From Gordionus sp. m RMFG-2023 (lineage: Eukaryota > Nematomorpha > Gordioida > Chordodea > Parachordodidae): a stretch of 64,000 nt of DNA. Position numbers and translations under genes: made by a program. Where the stretch lies: assembly GCF_954871325.1 (NCBI RefSeq), contig NC_088775.1, forward strand, positions 40,587,561-40,651,560, given 5' to 3'. Within the stretch, counting starts at the first letter, position 1, and the number at the start of each line of letters is the position of its first letter. This document shows positions 1 to 11,045 of the stretch, piece by piece. The notes beneath the pieces are model-generated. The model was given only the letters and a program-made list of their open reading frames with translations. It ran no database searches and was not told the DNA's origin.

Positions 1-213
1 CTTCATTTTGTTTATTGGACAGGTATCCTTAGCACCCGGCTGTCCAGGTCTGTCGGTGACCGGGGTGTCATCTCTAAGCTCCGAAATTCATCTTACCATA
101 TGGCTTTACACATCAGTCATTGAATAAAAACTTGAAAGTTTTTATGCTCCTTACCAGAATTGAACCTGCGTCCTTCTGTTTCTAAGCATACATCTAACCC
201 ATTAGCCCCCCCC
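1..213 (-). repeat. tRNA-derived SINE
   Basis: On the minus strand, about 205-150 reads as a tRNA-like head: an A-box-like stretch (GGGTTAGATGTATG) and a good B box (GGTTCAATTCTGG, complement of 154-166). A body follows that runs to at least position 1 and is much less AT-rich than its surroundings. A poly-C run of about 13 (top strand) sits at the head end. The unit is too long and lacks the pairing for a functional tRNA gene, so a tRNA-headed SINE is the best reading. The left end may lie outside the window. Confidence 0.55.
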
Positions 214-355
214 CCCCGGCGATAACAAAATCACAAATTATACAAATTTATAATTAAACGTATTGTAACAATAACCAATGAAATAAATAATAATTTTATC
301 CACCAGGTTTACTAAGTATTTAAGAGATTACGATGAAATTAATAATAATGGCTTA
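214..355. other. AT-rich spacer, nothing recognised
   Basis: Plain AT-rich sequence between the SINE and the first hAT. No open frame or repeat was recognised. Confidence 0.5.
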
Positions 356-363
356 CTAATTAT

Positions 364-1717
364 CAGAGTTGTTGATCGTTAATTTTAAAAGTAGCGCTAC
401 CGCTATCGCTATTTGTCAAATAAATTAGCGCGCTACCTCTATCGCTATTTGTCAAAAAAAGTAGCTCGCTATTAGCTACTATTTTTAAAAAGTAGCTTTG
501 GCTACTTTTTATAAAAAAAATTTAGAAACAATTTTTTTTTTTATTTTGCATATAATGTTAATGTATAGTAAATTTAAATAATATAAAATCAACATTTATA
601 AATATTCAAATATAGTTAATTTTGATTATAAAAAAATTTATGTAATAAATTTTAAATATTTATGGTAATTTGTTGAATTTTAATAATAAAATCATTTCAA
701 TATTATCATCCCCAAGTCTAGAGCGACGATCAGAAAGTATCAGTTTTGCCTTACTAAATAATCTCTCGACACTAGAACTTGAGGGCAAGAGATTATTTAA
801 TCTTATATACATTGTTGTGTCCAACTATCAGCCGTGGTACATATATGAGATATCTCTGATAATTCTACTATTAAAGCATCTTTCATCACTTTAAACTTAT
901 TTGCTATTTTATTCACAAGTGTCTGGCGACATAAAATAGTTGTACCAGGTGATAAAGTTTTAATCATCATAACAAATGATGGATTATCAACCATGGACAT
1001 TGGCTGAACTGTATCAATTATAAAATCCACAATAACTTTATCAGTTAATTTCTGAGAAATATTGGCATTTGTATTATTAATTAATTTTGTCTGAATGGAA
1101 TTAATCTTTTTGGATGTAGATTCACCTATGCCAAAGTTATTTAAATGTTGTTCAATTTCCTTAAAACTATTAGCATGAACAGTCTTTTAAAATAAATATT
1201 ATTATTTTATATAAAAAGGATAATTTACCTTTAGGTGTTTCTTGAGGTTATAGCTACTGGATTGATTTGAGGAAATATTTTTTTTACATTTTAAACATAA
1301 ATTTGAAGCCAGTTTTTGTTTTAATATTTATCTTGAAAAATTTTTGAAATCTGGGGAATGGGAAAGTATTGCTATGAATCTTTTTTTCCCTGGTATCTTC
1401 CATTTTATTAATATCATTGTCTAACTCTGAATCACTTTCAACGATTTGGATATCCATATGCTATGCCATTTTAAATTATTAACAGGTGATTTAGGTTTAT
1501 AATACAAATTGGAAATATATTTCAATTTCAAAATTAAATAATAAATCATAAAAATTATAATTAATTATGATATTTTTAAATTTTCGTGCTTATACTTACA
1601 TTCATTATATTTTTTAAAAGTAGCAGTAGCGCGCTAAAAAATTAAATAATTTCAAAAAAAGTAGCCGCTATTAGCTATAGCTACCAAAAAAGATAGTGCG
1701 CTACTTTAACAACTCTG
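364..1717 (-). mobile_element. hAT transposon, internally deleted, exact 8-bp TSD
   Basis: Ends are CAGAGTTGTT at 364 and AACAACTCTG at 1717, flanked by an exact 8-bp direct repeat CTAATTAT (356-363 and 1718-1725), the hAT hallmark. Subterminal regions (about 385-500 and 1615-1705) repeat GTAGC/GCGCTA motifs. The minus strand keeps three transposase parts: a BED-type zinc finger near 1310-1240 (pattern C-x2-C then H-x-x-x-H region), a central block at 1030-803 (FIIDTVQPMSMVDNPSF ... TTADSWT), and the C-terminal dimerisation block at about 790-670 (SSSSVERLFSKAKLI). The central block runs straight into the C-terminal region, so most of the catalytic domain has been deleted. It is a non-autonomous relic; a second copy lies at 26019-26578. 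Confidence 0.9.
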
Positions 1718-2421
1718 CTAATTATTTACGATAAATAAGGCATGTTAACGTATTACATACAGTTGAAACGAGTGTTAAAAATAAACTTACAATAAAAGGG
1801 GGTAAACATAATAAGATTTTATTTTAATTTAATACATATTGAAATTAAATATGGACAAGCAATTAATCAACAAGATTAATCGTTGAAAAGAAATATGTTA
1901 GAAATTTAATTTAAAATAAAAATGTGTTTTAGTAAAATATTTAATAATTTTTCTTACATTAATATTTAAAAAAATGTTTAATATAGAATCTTTATTATCC
2001 AATAGTAATACAAATTTTTCCAATTTAAATGAAAACTCCCAATTTTCGACGAGAATTCAAAGACCAAAAAGAATACACAAATATTGGAATTAAGAAAAAA
2101 ATAGATATAGTTACTAAATTGTTATCAATGCTTGAAAAAGAACAAATGAAAATTAAAGACATCGCAAAATACGTCAAAATGTCTACTACATCGGCCCATT
2201 AATTTACACGGGACACATTACCAGATATAAATGGAGATCCTTTGAAAGAATATAATCAAAAAAGTGGAAGTAAGAAAAAAGATTCTTCCATAATTGAAAG
2301 ATACATCATGAGCTTATTAATGGAAAATAACACTCTTACTAACTAGGAGATAATAGATAATTTACCCCCTGGTAGTCCAAAAACGAAAACAACAAATAGT
2401 AAATATATCAAAAATATAGGT

Positions 2422-2859
2422 TTGTCGAAAAAAAGACCTGACAAGTTGCCTGATAGAAGAAATTCTCCCGGGAAAATTAATATTCGTCAAATCTATTGTG
2501 TAAAGATCTTAAATATCCAAAGAAAAAAATTATATTTCTTAGATAAAACTGGAATAAACTTGCATGCTGTACCAATCTACGCATGGGCGCCATACAATGT
2601 TCGTCTAATAATAAAAATCCCATCCTCTAAGGGTAAAAATGTAAGCATTCTTTGTACAATTGGAATTGGAGAAGTAATCCATTATAAAATAATCGAAAGA
2701 GCTTATAATGGGTTATTATTCCGTGATTTTATGACAGAGCTTATCTGTGTATTACCACCAGATGCAATTATTGTAATAACTAATGCATCTATCCATAGAA
2801 GCCATCTTATCGATGCTTATAAAGATAGGATGGAATACCACCATATTAACCTCAGCTAA
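2422..2859 (+). pseudogene. Mariner-like DDE transposase, catalytic part
   Basis: An open frame of 145 codons forms the catalytic core of the enclosing mariner-like element. It contains the conserved FLDKTG start of the DDE domain, a tryptophan-containing turn (YAWAPYNVRL), a strand-rich stretch KGKNVSILCTIGIG and VITNASIH, where family members normally have an Asp before the Asn. The frame ends in NLS and is followed, after a stop, by a PIENFF-like block that carries the last acidic residue. Similar coding sequence continues upstream to about 2080 with stop codons. There are several breaks and the changed second Asp argues against activity. Family placement is from motif recognition only. 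Confidence 0.75.
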
Positions 2860-3476
2860 ATCCCATTGAAAATTTTTTTGGAGTCTTGAAAAATAAATAT
2901 TGAGCAATCAATCTGCGCCCTAATTCAAGAGATGAAATTGTTGGAATATTATTCAGCTCTTACACGGATTTATTCCTTATGATTTTACTAACTTTTACAA
3001 TCACATGCAAAGTTATTTGGAGTGGAGTTGGGTTATCGCGGGTAATTAGGTAATCCTTATAATTGATTTATATTAATAATTATAATAGCTCTTAATTTTT
3101 AAAAAGGTACCACATCAAATTCATGGAACAATGGAATATTTTGATAAATTATAATATTAATTATTTATTTTATCGAAGTTATTATAAAAATTATAGTATT
3201 ATCATATTTTTATCGAAATAAATGAATACAAAATTACAAAATAGATTATATTTAAGAAATTCTATCTAAAATATTTTCAAATATTTAAAAGACTTTTTAT
3301 TAGAATTTTTAGATGAAATTTAATCAAAAATCTTATTTGAGCATTCTCAAAGAAGATCAAAAAAAATTTCATTTTTTATCACAAATTTTATATTTACAAT
3401 ATAATTTTTAATTATTTGCTTGTCCATATTTAATTTCAATATGTATTAAATTAAAATAAAATCTTATTATGTTTAC

Positions 3477-4608
3477 TAGAGGTCTGCATTGAGCGGGATT
3501 TCGGCCCGCCCGCCCATATAAGTGGGGGGCAAAAATTTTTTCGAAAGCAGGCGGGCGGGTTAAGAAATTAAACAATGGGTTGGTGGGTTAAAGATATTTA
3601 AAATTTTTGTTTAAAAACAAACCAAAATAATCATAATTATTTAAATGATCAATGACAATATTTCTTTTTTTATTATACCAATCGTTTTTTTTAAAGTGAA
3701 GAACACTTACCTAACTATATTATGTAATAAACACAACTTTTTTCTTAAAATAAATAAACTTTTTTGTGTATTAAAATTTCCTTGGAATATAATAAAATTT
3801 TTCTCTTAAAATAAATAATCATTTTTGGATATTGAAAATTATAATTTCCTTTTTTGGGTCTGCAATCTGCATTGTATTATTTTATTTTACTAATAATTGT
3901 TTATCTTTATATTTGCCCTTTTCATAATTTTTTTTATTATAACATAATTTTTAATAAAAAAATATTTTTTATTTTTAAATTATATTATGAATAAAGAATA
4001 TTTATCTAAAAAAATAATAAATAATTTTAACAAGTTAAAAGATACTGAATTAGACAATAAACTCAAATCTTCAATGTGGAAACAATTTAAAATCATTTTC
4101 GATGAAAATGACAAAAAGCTAGATTGGATTCGCTGCAATGATTGCGAATCTATCTATAAATATAATAACAAAAGTGGTACACCCTTCTTCCTTCGGCATC
4201 AATGTTCACCTGTAAATTATGAAGATTTGATAGATAATAAAAGAATAACTGGATATTTTCAAAAAAACAATTCTCAATTAAACAAAACGATAAAATCGGG
4301 TCTAATTGCCAATTTGTAGAGGTGTAATGCTGAAATTTTTTTTATTAGATGCTTAAAAAATTGAAATAATGACCTAATTAAATTTTATAAGCGAGCTTGG
4401 GTTAAAATTTTTATATAAAGAATTGGCGGACGGGTAAAATTTTTTAGACTAATGGTCGGGCAGGTAAGGAATTTTAGACCAATGGGCAGGGCGAGCGGGT
4501 ATATATTTTCTGAAAACTAAGGGCAGGCTATGCGGGCGGGTTAAATATTTTTAAAACATTGGGTTGGCGGGCTTTTAGTCCAAAAATCCGCCCAATGCAT
4601 ACCTCTGA
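3477..4608 (+). mobile_element. hAT transposon with G+C-rich ends, inserted in mariner repeat
   Basis: Ends read TAGAGGTCTGCATTGAGCGGG (left, first 20 shared) and the imperfect complement at 4608. The flanks ATGTTTAC (3469-3476) and ATGTTTAA (4609-4616) are an 8-bp target duplication with one difference. Subterminal zones are full of GGCGGGC/GCCCGCC blocks, in sharp contrast with the AT-rich interior. A 110-codon frame (3987-4319, plus) encodes a BED zinc finger. The rest of a hAT transposase is absent, so the copy is non-autonomous. A shorter relative with an exact TSD lies at 50325-50737. Confidence 0.85.
3987..4319 (+). CDS. BED zinc-finger remnant of hAT transposase
   Basis: A 110-residue frame: a basic N-terminus, a Trp-containing lead (SSMWKQFKIIFDE), then DWIRCNDCESIYKY with the C-x2-C pair and FFLRHQC with the histidine, which is the BED DNA-binding finger typical of hAT transposases. 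The tail GYFQKNNSQLNK matches the linker usually seen after the finger. It stops where the catalytic domain should begin. It lies inside a hAT with intact ends and is therefore a transposon remnant, not a host regulator. Whether it is expressed cannot be told. Confidence 0.7.
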   Translation: MNKEYLSKKIINNFNKLKDTELDNKLKSSMWKQFKIIFDENDKKLDWIRCNDCESIYKYNNKSGTPFFLRHQCSPVNYEDLIDNKRITGYFQKNNSQLNKTIKSGLIANL

Positions 4609-4679
4609 ATGTTTAACCTCTTTTATTGTAAGTTTATCAATAACACTCGTTTCAATGTATATGTGTTATATACAATAAT

Positions 4680-5121
4680 AGCCTTTGCTTTTACAAAAAG
4701 TAAAAGTGAATACTTGTTTATCACTTTCAAATTTTTGTAAGGCTATAATAACAAAAATGAGGGCAATTAAAATTTATAAGATACTTTTGATAACAAAAAA
4801 GAGGTAATTTATTCATAAAGAAATGTTAAAAAAAACTTTCTTTAAAAATTAATAATTTCTTGTTTATATTATATAAATACTTGTCTGTGCATAATTAACA
4901 ATTTCAAATACTATAATAAATCTCAGATGAACTACAATTAATAACATGAAAGAAAAAAACTTTATAATATTAATATAAATACTACACATCCTGTATCTAG
5001 ATATAAAAATGTGGTATCTGTATCTAGATAGATTTTTGATTAAATAATCTGTATCTAGATATTATTTTAGACGTTGTATCTGTATCTAGATCCATTTAAA
5101 AAGTATCTTTTAACAACTCTG
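4680..5121 (+). repeat. hAT-like right end with TATCTAGAT subterminal repeats
   Basis: The motif TATCTAGAT occurs five times between about 4990 and 5095. It is followed by TTTAACAACTCTG ending at 5121, the same terminal motif as the hAT at 364-1717. Clustered subterminal repeats next to such an end suggest the right end of another hAT; the left end was not found. Confidence 0.5.
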
Positions 5122-5325
5122 TTTTTCATATGAATACTGAAAGATTTTTTTAAAATTTTTTCTGCTGCTCAATATTTTATAAATATTTTTTTTTCCTGGT
5201 CATAGGTTATTTTATTTGAATAATGATATTGCCCAAATTATTTATTAAATGCTACCTAAAATTTGCTGGCAATTTACTACCTATTTTGATTAATTTATTT
5301 TTTAAAAAATCAGCTAATTATTAGT

Positions 5326-5460
5326 TTGACTAGCCTACAAATGCTTAGGTAAAATTTTTTGATATATTCTCTATTAATTGGAGTGAGATTCATTTTCTTA
5401 TGATATAAATAACTTATATAAATTAAATTATTAGATATATCTATTATAATAATCCTCAAA
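5326..5460. repeat. Dispersed repeat, inverted copy at 11465-11590
   Basis: About 125 bp (core AGTGAGATTCATTTTCTTA) is present here and in reverse complement at about 11465-11590. A further stretch at 6684-6712 shares the edge (CTATTATAATAATCCTCAAA), and 6828-6970 matches the complement of 11340-11465. This looks like pieces of one older element broken up by later insertions. No coding content was recognised. Confidence 0.6.
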
Positions 5461-5699
5461 AAACGTCGATCAAATTTAATCAATAGTGTTCTTTTAAAAA
5501 ATATTTGTCCAATGATAATTATCATAGCAATTACACAATATCCATACCAAATTTGCCACTGCAGGTAAAATATTTTTTTTTTTTACAAATTTTATTTAGA
5601 TAATGTTTTTAAAATATTTATTGCTGAACACCAAAGTAAACACTATTTATTTCAGTATATCCTATTTTATTTTTGATGTGTAAACTTTCATATGCCCTA

Positions 5700-6122
5700 T
5701 TTAAATCATTTGCAAAAAAATTTCTGATAATTGCTGGATTCAAGAAATTGTTGGACACAAGGAAATAAAGAAGGCCACTGTGAAGTGTATATATGGAGGA
5801 AATTAATTCATTTTTTTAGCATAAATAATATTACTAATGTGCTTGGGACTGGGTTTTAATAAATTTCAGTACTGCTGACCTGGGCTGGGGCTGATGAATA
5901 AATCAAGGCCCATGAAGGTCTCTAATTTTAATAATTGAATTATTTCATTTCCCATCTAACTTTATTTGAACTTAAATGGGCAAACCATAGTTATTTAAAT
6001 CATTGCAAAAAAATTTCTGATAATTGCTGGATTCAAGTAATTGTTGGACACAAGGAAATAAAGAAAGCCATTGTGAAGTGTATATATGGAGGAAATATTA
6101 ATCCATTTTTTTTAGCATAAAT
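5700..6122 (+). repeat. Two direct copies of a ~115-bp repeat
   Basis: The segments 5708-5829 and about 5990-6122 are near-identical (core AATTGCTGGATTCAAG, then GTGAAGTGTATATATGGAGG) and lie about 290 bp apart in the same orientation. The second copy is partly open on the plus strand, but the frame adds nothing recognisable. Confidence 0.7.
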
Positions 6123-6225
6123 AACAAAAAAAAATAATGCCTGTTGTGACCTTGTCTTAAATTTACATATATTTTAAGGATTTTTTAAAAATCCGTTATC
6201 AAAAATATAAGTTACTAACTGATAT

Positions 6226-6650
6226 CCCGTCAAGAATGAAATGGAATCAGAATCTTCTTCTTTATTCACTGATGAATGAATAATTAATTTTACCTTTATT
6301 TGATGATGAATGAATCAGAAATTTTCCCATATTATGAGATGTGATTCAGAAATTTATATTTATTTAGATGAGGGGTTATTCTAAAATTTTCCACTATTTT
6401 TTATAAAATATGTTTATGAAGTATATCGTTAGTAATTTTAATTTATGTGCACAATAAAAAATCTTTTAAACTAAATTTTTATTCATTTGTATTTTTATTT
6501 GTAATTTATAATATAAAAAATATATTACTGCTAGAATCTCATATGATAGAAAAATTTTTGATTCATTCATCATCAAATAAAGGTAGAATTTATAATTTAT
6601 TCATCATTGAATAAAGAAGAAAATTCTTATTTCCCGTCATTCTTGACGGG
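6226..6650. mobile_element. MITE-like element with ~115-bp inverted repeats
   Basis: Left arm starts CCCGTCAAGAATGA and the right arm ends TCATTCTTGACGGG. The arms match over about 115 bp, including the CTTTATTTGATGATGAATGAAT block. The short interior is AT-rich and non-coding. A third, partial arm (about 6768-6820) lies just downstream. No clear target duplication was found. Confidence 0.75.
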
Positions 6651-6985
6651 CTTTTCAAAAATCTATAAAAATTATTTATCTGCTCAATCTATCTATTATA
6701 ATAATCCTCAAAAACCCTTAGGACAGCAATTCTTGGATCTACCATCTGAGAGTTTTTCCAAAAAAAAATCATAGAGTAAAGAAGAAAAATCTGATTCCCC
6801 ATCATTCTTGACAGGTTATCATCTAGGTCAATAATAAAGGAATATACATTATTAGTTGTATTTCCTTTTATCTCATAATAAAATAATTTAAATCCTTTAA
6901 TATAATTATATTAAAAATTATTATAATTACATTTTAAATTTCAATGATATTAACCACATCTCTCTTTATTTAATAAAGTAAATAT

Positions 6986-7379
6986 CAAAAATTTTGGTTA
7001 ATGATAGTCACTATCAAATTTGTATTTGTTTATTTTTCATTTTGGATAGGCACTACCAAATTTATAATATATAAATGAAAAATCGTGATTTTTGGAAAAT
7101 CTCTCTGCGGCAAGAGCGTCGCTTACCAATCCGATGGTTATGGGTTCGAATCCCAGCAATGATCATGTTTTTTTTCTAATCTAACTTGGTGGTTCCATCC
7201 TTGGGGAATGATATATAGGAGGCCGGACTTTACCAAGTGATTCCGTTATAATATATGTTAAATAATAAGGGTCTTATTACATTTTAATAAATTTTAGTCG
7301 GTATTTAGCAAATTTGGTTGGTATTTAGAAAATTGCTATACGTTGACTTGGTAATGTCTATCATTAACCAAAAATTTTT
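6986..7379. mobile_element. Inverted-repeat element containing a tRNA-SINE
   Basis: The outer arms TTTTGGTTAATGATAG (about 6990-7007) and CTATCATTAACCAAAA (about 7358-7373) are complementary. Inside the pair lies a tRNA-like SINE. No transposase is present. Confidence 0.6.
7090..7250 (+). repeat. tRNA-derived SINE with strong B box
   Basis: Contains GCGGCAAGAGCGTCGCTT (A-box-like), a putative anticodon arm around TTACCAATCC and a perfect B box GGGTTCGAATCCC (7142-7154). A T run and a longer tail follow. The anticodon stem is imperfect and no acceptor stem closes, so it is read as a SINE or tRNA pseudogene, not a working tRNA. Confidence 0.5.
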
Positions 7380-7439
7380 ACCTAGAATTTGCAGTTTAGT
7401 CAAACACCTTTTTAAGTAATAATATAATATGATTTTAAA

Positions 7440-7647
7440 GGGATAGGTTCTAAATCGCTAAAACAAAAATCGCTAAAAATTGGGAACAAGGCTTATATCT
7501 CCTAGAAAATTTTTAAAGTAAATTTGAAATTAATATTAATAGATACTAGGGGACTAAACACTTGTATTTAAATTGAAAATTTAAAAAAAATCGCTAAAAT
7601 GGAAGAAATATCATCCAAATTCCCAATTTAAGTATTAAACCTATCAC
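7440..7647. mobile_element. Small MITE-like repeat
   Basis: Short inverted ends GGATAGGTTCTAAA and AGTATTAAACCTATC bound about 208 bp of non-coding, AT-rich sequence. Only the ends support it. Confidence 0.35.
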
Positions 7648-7737
7648 TCTCAAATTAATTACATATATTTTATTTTTTAAAAGATTTGAACATATATATG
7701 AAGATCAATATGTTCTTTCTGCAATTATACTTCCAAT

Positions 7738-8115
7738 ATTCAAGTTTCAATGGCCATGATAAATCTTCCTCAGAACGAACCTATAAAAAATAAACTTATA
7801 GCGTTATTGAAAAAATGCATTGAAAACCCTAGAAATGATAATGCAAGAACTGTTAATTTCGAGATATCCTTTTTTTGTCGAGGAAGTAAAGAATGGATTG
7901 GAGGAGGATAACTTATCTCAATTTTTTGAAGCAAAGAATAAAACAATAAATGTTTTTAATAAATTCCCCACGTTAAAAGAGTTGTTAATCAATTATTATA
8001 CCGCAACCCCCTCATCTGCCATTGTAGAGCGCGTTATTAGTATAGCTAATGCCGTATTAACTCCAAGCGTCCCTCTCTATCAGATGAAAATTTTGAAAAA
8101 TAATTCTTATTAAAA
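7738..8115 (+). pseudogene. hAT transposase C-terminal fragment
   Basis: A plus-strand frame (7820-8113) ends in a recognisable hAT dimerisation domain: FPTLKELLINYYTAT, then PSSAIVERVISIANAVLT, corresponding to the usual P-x-S-S-x-x-x-E-R-x-F-S motif with the Phe-Ser pair lost (VIS). Sequence before 7820 is likely the same gene with the frame lost. No ends or target duplication were found, so this is a truncated relic. The domain identity is fairly secure; which hAT family it belongs to is not. Confidence 0.65.
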
Positions 8116-8608
8116 ATTAATAAGAAAATTTTTTTATGAATGCTATATTATATGGTATTTATAATTATATTATCAAGATAAAACTATATTATTTTTTAAC
8201 AAGGCTAATATGGGCCATTCCACGTCAAATCGATAACAATTCTCCCGACCCCTTTTAAAATTGTTAAAAATTTCAGGAATTATTTAGATAGGTAAATAAA
8301 TGAGAAAGCCGTTTATTTTAGCTTGCTAGCACACCTGGTTCTCGAGATATAGGGGCTAATAGGTTCAAAAAAGAGCCTTTTTGGAATCTGTAAAATTTTT
8401 AAAATGATTATATCTCAAAAACTATTTATAGTAAAAAAATATATCATATTGTAGGTCAAAAAAATCTCTAAAGGGTTATTAAAAAATATAAAATTGGCGC
8501 CAAGAAGAAATTATGGATTATGGTTAAAATTTAGCTGCTAACTTATCAATAACTGGATATTTACACTTTTTATACTAAAAAATTTGGAATTTCTATTAAA
8601 TATACTAA

Positions 8609-9560
8609 TTAAACTGAGGGGTGTGGGCTAATGCCCATTAGACACTTAATAATGTAACAAATTTTCAATAATAAATTTCTTTCATAATGAATATATAGAA
8701 ATATAGATAAAATCATATTCATTCCATAATTTAAAATATATTTGAAACAAAATTTAATTAGTCCAATTTTAATATATGAATGAATATCTTTAAATTTAAG
8801 ATATGGCTCTCGTAAATTAATTAAAATTAATCTTTTTTGGACTTGAATCTTTTCACCAGTTTTTATTATATAAACAAAATCCCTTTTCCCTAGCATCGAT
8901 CTACTATATTCAACATTGCTACAAAAAGTTTTGACAACAGCAAAGGTGGTGGCATCTATTGTCTTGCCTGGTTTAGGATTCGGCGTTCCCTTTTCTTTTA
9001 TTAAACCTTTTGATTTTAACGCCATATGATATGAAATATTAAATTCTTTTACAATATTTCTTACTGTCTAATTTGATGGTAATAATATAAATAATCTATA
9101 TTTATTTGTAATTGACAGCTGTGGGAAATTGATTTTTAAGGTATCTAGAATTTCATCGAATTTTTCATCACTTGATGAAGATAATGGTATAATTTTAGTC
9201 GTTAAAACTTTTTTTTACACTAGATATTTTTTTCTTCGAATATTTCTTTTTACAAAAGCGTTTTCTTATAATGGAATGGGCGTATTGATTGTAGATATAT
9301 TAATGTTGTCAATAGCCTCTTGATTAATTATATGAGGGGGAGAATCAATATCTACATTGTCATTTGAAGTTTTAGGAATGTTTGCTAATTTTTGTCGGCA
9401 TGAAAAGCATATTAACATATCTAAATTGAATGGTAATTTTGAGTCATCCAGGATAGAATCTTTCTTAGATTTTTGCGATAATAAGCATGTCTTTGTAGAT
9501 TAAATGGGTTGCAACATTTTAATATTTGGTTCATCCATCTGTGATATAGAATAAAATTTT
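8609..9560 (-). pseudogene. Transposon protein of the 'NPKPG...VQKRL' type
   Basis: The open part (9025-8609) starts within a longer relic; the frame continues upstream as RNIVKEFNISYHMALKSKG, and a CFSC-type cysteine pair lies near 9410. Readable motifs are KEKGTPNPKPGKT, then SMLGKRDFVYI and VQKRLILINLREPYLKFKD. I recall this order of motifs from long invertebrate transposon-encoded proteins, but not a secure superfamily name. The C-terminal half is missing or unreadable. Its position between the inverted repeats of the enclosing element makes it that element's transposase relic. There is at least one break upstream of 9025. Confidence 0.6.
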
Positions 9561-9948
9561 AATTTATCTGCACCTAGAATATATGTTTTTGCACTCCAAA
9601 TCCCGGATGTTATTGGTAGACAGACGATAAAATAATAAGCTGCAGACGGTTTGAATTATTTTAGAATAATCTGAACGGACAAGTTAAAAATATTACTCAG
9701 AAAGAGAGATTGCTTTAAACAGTTTATTTTGTAAAATAATATCCTTAAAATATAATCGATAATATGCCTAATAAAATAGTCGTTTTTACTGCAGCTGTTA
9801 TACATTTTCGAGCTAATAAGTCATTCGCTATCGTAGCAAAGTAGATATCAAAAAATGTAAAACTTTTTAAGGATGGTGTAAGCATTTTAAAAATTTTACA
9901 GATTCCAAAGTGGCTCTTTTTTGTACCTATGAGCTCCTATATCCTGAG

Positions 9949-11045
9949 TAGTGTTGCTAAACGGCTAAGCCGAGTCGACTTAGCTGCGACTCGAGCCTAG
10001 TTTCTAGTCGATAAAACGACTTTGACTCGAGTCGACTAAATGAGCCGCATTGGTCGGCTCGTGTAGTTGGCTCACTTAGTCGGCTCGTGTAGTCAGCTCA
10101 CTTAGTCGACTCGCTGGGTCTGCTCAATTTTTTTGTTTTTTTCTAAAATTTTATTTAAACATGTTAGCAATGCTTATTTGAGCCCATTTACGTCAAAAAA
10201 ATTCAAAAAACTTTAAAAACAACGATTATGACAATTGTCACTTATCTAGGGTTCATCTTCACTAAAATTTTATTTAAACATGTTAGCAATGCTTATTTTA
10301 GCCCATTTACGTCAAAAAAAATCGAAAAACTTTAAAAACAACGATTATGACAATTTTCACTTATCCAGGGTACATCTTCACTAAAATTTTATTTAAACAT
10401 GTTAGCAAGGCTTATTTTAGCCCATTTACGTCAAAAAAATTCGTAAAAACTTTAAAAACAACGATTATGATAATTGTCACTTATCTAGGGTTCATCTTCA
10501 CTAAAATTTTATTTAAACATGTTAGCAATGCTTATTTTAGCCCATTTACGTCAAAAAAATTCGAAAAACTTTAAAAACAACGATTATGACAATTTTCACT
10601 TATCCAGGGTACATCTTCACTAAAATTTTATTTAAACATGTTAGCAAGGCTTATTTTAGCCCATTTACGTCAAAAAAATTCGTAAAAACTTTAAAAACAA
10701 CGATTATGACAATTGTCACTTATCTATGGTACATCTTTACAATATAAATTATATTTTTATGTTATAAAATTAGGTATATAACCCTTGAAGCCGAATTCGG
10801 GCCCTGAACCATTTTTAGTTACGACATGAATATTCTTATTATAATTTTGTACTCATTAATCAGTAACCCAAAATTTAATTTACCAGATTTTATAAAAAAA
10901 CAAAAAAATTGAGCAGACCCAGCGAGTCGACTATACGAGCCGACTAAGTGAGTAGGCTCATGCGGCTCCTTGATCGGCTTGAGTCAGAGCCGTTTTCTAC
11001 GACTCGAGTCGCAAGTCGTAAGAACTCGACTTTTTAACAACACTA
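9949..11045. mobile_element. hAT-like element carrying a tandem array
   Basis: Ends are TAGTGTTGCTAAACGGCT (9949) and the complement of AGTGTTGTTAAAAAGTCGAG (11045). The flanks ATCCTGAG (9941-9948) and ATCTCGAG (11046-11053) make an 8-bp target duplication with two differences, and removing the element restores the right arm of the enclosing transposon. Subterminal regions (about 9965-10120 and 10905-11035) repeat GAGTCGACT/GGCTCGT motifs in inverted order. No transposase is present; the centre is a tandem array. Confidence 0.8.
10150..10740. repeat. Tandem array, 119-120-bp unit, ~5 copies
   Basis: The string CTTTAAAAACAACGATTATG recurs at about 10211, 10330, 10450, 10569 and 10689, giving periods of 119, 120, 119 and 120. 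Copies alternate between two variants (one with TTATCTAGGGTTCATC, one with TTATCCAGGGTACATC), so the true unit is probably a 239-bp dimer. Open frames here arise from the repeat and are not genes. Confidence 0.9.

Larger units (their letters stand above)
1760..4657 (+). mobile_element. Tc1/mariner-like (IS630 superfamily) transposon, decayed
   Basis: Long inverted repeats (about 110-120 bp) begin CAGTTGAAACGAGTGTTA at 1760 and end in the complement at 4657, next to TA dinucleotides (1758-1759, 4658-4659). The transposase lies on the plus strand: an N-terminal helix-turn-helix part at about 2080-2420 with two in-frame stops, and an open DDE part at 2422-2859. The latter has FLDKTGINLH (first Asp), a second-Asp block reading NASIH (Asp to Asn) and a final block PIENFF just past a stop. 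The protein is dead. The right inverted repeat is split by a separate hAT (3477-4608), so this element is the older of the two. Confidence 0.85.

Noticed and set aside
7090-7165. Functional tRNA gene
   Set aside because: Strong B box, but no closing acceptor stem, an imperfect anticodon stem and a SINE-like tail.
10347-10574. 75-codon frame with repeated protein segments
   Set aside because: It arises from the 119-120-bp tandem array; the two halves are successive copies of the unit.
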